6,089 nucleotides of DNA from Heliobacteriaceae bacterium. Lineage in GTDB: Bacteria; Cyanobacteriota; Vampirovibrionia; Gastranaerophilales; Gastranaerophilaceae. A program made the position numbers and the translations under genes. Numbering within the stretch: the stretch's first letter is position 1; each line of letters starts with the position of its first letter. A model generated the notes under the pieces. That model saw only the letters and a list, made by a program, of their open reading frames with translations, was not told where the DNA came from and did no database searches. The stretch spans positions 1-6,089 of the forward strand of contig JAIRZW010000113.1 of NCBI GenBank assembly GCA_031267015.1. Reading direction: 5' to 3'. Positions 4,330-6,089 of the stretch are shown here, in pieces.

Positions 4330-6089
4330 TTTTATCCTCAAGCTGTTTAATCTTGTTTGCCAGTTCTTCGTCAAGGTTTTCGGCATACTTAACCCGGTTG
4401 TGCTGCATGCCGCGCAGGATTCGCGAGAAAGTTGCAGCAGTGGTTTTAATATCCTTGAGCGTAATCGGGCTGTCTGAGAATTGGCTGTCATGAAGCCGCT
4501 CTGCAATAATTTTATCTATAAGTGCGTCAATGTCTTCTTGTGACGGGTTTTCGTCTTCAATTGATTTCATTGCTGATTCCACCGCATCCGCAATCATCAG
4601 GATTACCGCCTCTTTAGTGTTCGGACGCGGGCCGGTATAGCGAAACTGCTCTTCCTGAACATTCTCGGCGCCTTCTTCCTGAACTGCTTTATGGTAAAAA
4701 TATCCCGCCAGGCTGTCGCCGTGGTGCTGGATAATAAAATCCTGCACTATCGAAGGCAGTCCGGCTTTTTTTGCGATTTCCACCCCGTCTTTGGTGTGCG
4801 CTAGTATTATCATTTTACTTAATTTTGGCGTTAACTTTGAGTGAGGGTTGTTCATTTTGAAAAACGACTGGTTTTCAACAAAGAACAATGGCCGCTCAAT
4901 TTTGCCGATGTCATGGTAAAGCGCGCCAACCCTTGCCAGAACAGAATTTGCATTGATTGCTTTTGCGGCGGCCTCGGCCAGAATAGCTACGCGCTGGCTG
5001 TGGTGGTAGGTGCCCGGAGCCTTAAGCTGAAGTTCTTCCAGAAGCGGCTGGGTTGATTTTGAAAGCTCGTCAAGGCTGTAAGGCGTTACTATCTTAAACA
5101 TTTTCTCAAACACAGGCAGTGCCATAAATGCCGCAAATGAGCTTAAAACCCCGTTCAAAATTATGTAAACGCTGTTTTTCAAAAGCATTATGTCGCTTGT
5201 GTCAATAAGGCATTTTTCGAGCAGATAAACGCTTAAAACAAGCACCAGTCCGGCAAGCGAGATGTAAAATCCTGTTTTTGTTAACTCAAAACGTTCTGAA
5301 AACCGCATTCTGGAAACCGCCATAGCGCACACAAAGGTCAGCAGGACAAATATTACCATAAATCTTACGTCATACTGGAATCCGAGCGTCATGACACAAA
5401 TCATTATAATCGCCGCAACCAGCGCAAGGCGGACGTTTGTGAATATTGCAAGAATCATTATATAAGCAGGAATCGGCAGAATATACGGTGAAAAACCCGT
5501 CAGCAAAAGCACTGCCGTAATTGCCAGCATAATTGACAAAATCGCGGGAATCGCCATGTAATCAGCCGTATAGAACCTTTTTTCAAAGAATTTTATATAG
5601 CTTAAAAACAGAAGCGCTGCAATAAAAACAACAACAAACATTGCCGCAAGCCCGGCACGGTTAAGCTCATAGACATTATATCCCGCCTGACGCAAAGCGT
5701 CACGCTTTAATATGGTTACCGGCTCGCCTTCAAACAGGATTTTGTCGCCTTTTTGGAAGGTTACTTCATAAGGCTTCACGGAATTTTGTGCATTTCTGCG
5801 CGCTATTTCGGTTGCAAAGTCGTCTATTACAAGGTTTGGCACAATAACCTGCTCCAAAAGTGGTGTTATAATTGAGACTTGACGTTTTGAAACATTTGAA
5901 ACAAGGTTATTAAGTATTATTTTTTTCAAATATTGAGGCTCAAAATCCTTTTCCGTAATCCCTATACGCAAAACATTATTCAAAGTTAAACCTGCTTTGT
6001 CAAAGGTTTCGCGCAAAAGGTTGTTATCGGATTTCAGCAGAAAATCTACAACAAAATCTCTGTTCTCAACCCTGGAAAAATCAAACAGA
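4319..6089 (-). CDS. pgpH: 7TM-HD phosphohydrolase PgpH (c-di-AMP phosphodiesterase), 5' partial
   Basis: The frame stays open to the window edge, giving 589 visible residues. The TTG at 6016 is just an internal Leu codon, since coding-like sequence (LFDFSRVENRDFVVDFLLKS) continues upstream. The family has an outer 7TM-HDED domain, seven membrane helices and a cytoplasmic HD domain that hydrolyses c-di-AMP to pApA. Here the end of the outer domain (~1-140, with QKGDKILFEGEPV near 112-124) is followed by seven hydrophobic segments (~146-326). The HD domain shows His362/363 (TYHHSQRV), His392-Asp393 (YHDIGK), His431 (AHTKDG), His455/456 (QHHGD) and Asp501 (IADAVESA), so the metal site looks complete. 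c-di-AMP controls potassium uptake and turgor in many bacteria. Family length is usually ~700-850 residues, so roughly 100-250 N-terminal residues and the promoter are missing. The gene is followed directly by ybeY with an 11-base overlap. Confidence 0.93.
   Translation of the reverse strand, partial: LFDFSRVENRDFVVDFLLKSDNNLLRETFDKAGLTLNNVLRIGITEKDFEPQYLKKIILNNLVSNVSKRQVSIITPLLEQVIVPNLVIDDFATEIARRNAQNSVKPYEVTFQKGDKILFEGEPVTILKRDALRQAGYNVYELNRAGLAAMFVVVFIAALLFLSYIKFFEKRFYTADYMAIPAILSIMLAITAVLLLTGFSPYILPIPAYIMILAIFTNVRLALVAAIIMICVMTLGFQYDVRFMVIFVLLTFVCAMAVSRMRFSERFELTKTGFYISLAGLVLVLSVYLLEKCLIDTSDIMLLKNSVYIILNGVLSSFAAFMALPVFEKMFKIVTPYSLDELSKSTQPLLEELQLKAPGTYHHSQRVAILAEAAAKAINANSVLARVGALYHDIGKIERPLFFVENQSFFKMNNPHSKLTPKLSKMIILAHTKDGVEIAKKAGLPSIVQDFIIQHHGDSLAGYFYHKAVQEEGAENVQEEQFRYTGPRPNTKEAVILMIADAVESAMKSIEDENPSQEDIDALIDKIIAERLHDSQFSDSPITLKDIKTTAATFSRILRGMQHNRVKYAENLDEELANKIKQLEDKSET
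4335..4339 (-). promoter_or_regulatory. Shine-Dalgarno that decides the GTG start of ybeY
   Basis: GAGGA on the minus strand lies five bases before GTG 4329 and inside the last codons of pgpH. It supports the short ybeY reading and translational coupling to pgpH. Confidence 0.65.

Noticed and set aside
4330..4506. N-terminal extension of ybeY (59 more codons up to 4506)
   Set aside because: These bases are the C-terminal part of pgpH in another frame, the extra peptide does not look like YbeY, and the GTG at 4329 has a well-placed SD and gives the usual family length.
6014..6016. TTG as the start of pgpH
   Set aside because: The frame stays open to the window edge with coding-like residues, and the visible protein lacks the N-terminal part of the outer domain, so the TTG is an internal leucine codon.
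1..6089. Search by eye for CRISPR arrays, tRNA or rRNA genes, transposases, toxin-antitoxin or phage defence genes
   Set aside because: No regularly spaced direct repeats, cloverleaf-like genes, transposase motifs or defence domains were seen. Pairing of the 67-aa gene with a toxin partner has no support because no neighbour shares its transcription unit.

Overview
The window looks like chromosome from a non-photosynthetic relative of the cyanobacteria (Vampirovibrionia/Melainabacteria, possibly gut-type Gastranaerophilales). This is an inference from three things: a pilin-like protein with the N-terminus GFTLAEVLITLGIIGVVAAL, a secreted protein built from E-x3-[FY]-x3-[FY]-x7-R-L repeats, and a NIF-type (NifU/NifS) iron-sulfur pair. 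No 16S or other marker gene is present, so the assignment is moderate at best. Strong Shine-Dalgarno (SD) sequences and intrinsic terminators show it is bacterial.

Plus strand, left part (1-2514): the 3' end of a NifU-type Fe-S scaffold gene overlaps a complete nifS cysteine desulfurase by one base. Together they supply sulfur and assemble Fe-S clusters. After a 61-base gap comes a 341-residue exported or membrane-anchored protein of unknown function. It holds three copies of a ~45-residue motif, each made of two 21-23-residue half-units with strikingly constant spacing. A perfect 12-bp hairpin lies near its 5' end. The gene ends at an unusually long terminator-like hairpin (26-bp arms, 29-base loop).

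Middle (2515-2842): a 67-codon orphan gene appears to be its own transcription unit. It has a candidate sigma70-type promoter, a perfect 16-bp AT-only palindrome just before a good SD, and a textbook terminator shared with the convergent gene on the other strand.

Minus strand, right part (2844-6089, transcribed right to left): pgpH (7TM-HD c-di-AMP phosphodiesterase, 5' end outside the window), ybeY (rRNA-maturation endoribonuclease) and dgkA (diacylglycerol/undecaprenol kinase) form a tightly overlapping operon (11-base and 4-base overlaps, each with its own SD). They are followed by a separately promoted type IV pilin-like gene with six cysteines. The pilin promoter overlaps the end of dgkA. 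pgpH-ybeY-dgkA is a known conserved arrangement linking c-di-AMP turnover, ribosome quality control and lipid-carrier recycling.

I see no CRISPR array, tRNA, rRNA, insertion sequence or prophage. The genes with clear functions are ordinary housekeeping genes. The least explained material is the repeat protein, the 67-residue protein with its palindromic leader, the long hairpin, and a low-complexity insert in YbeY that resembles a dispersed repeat.
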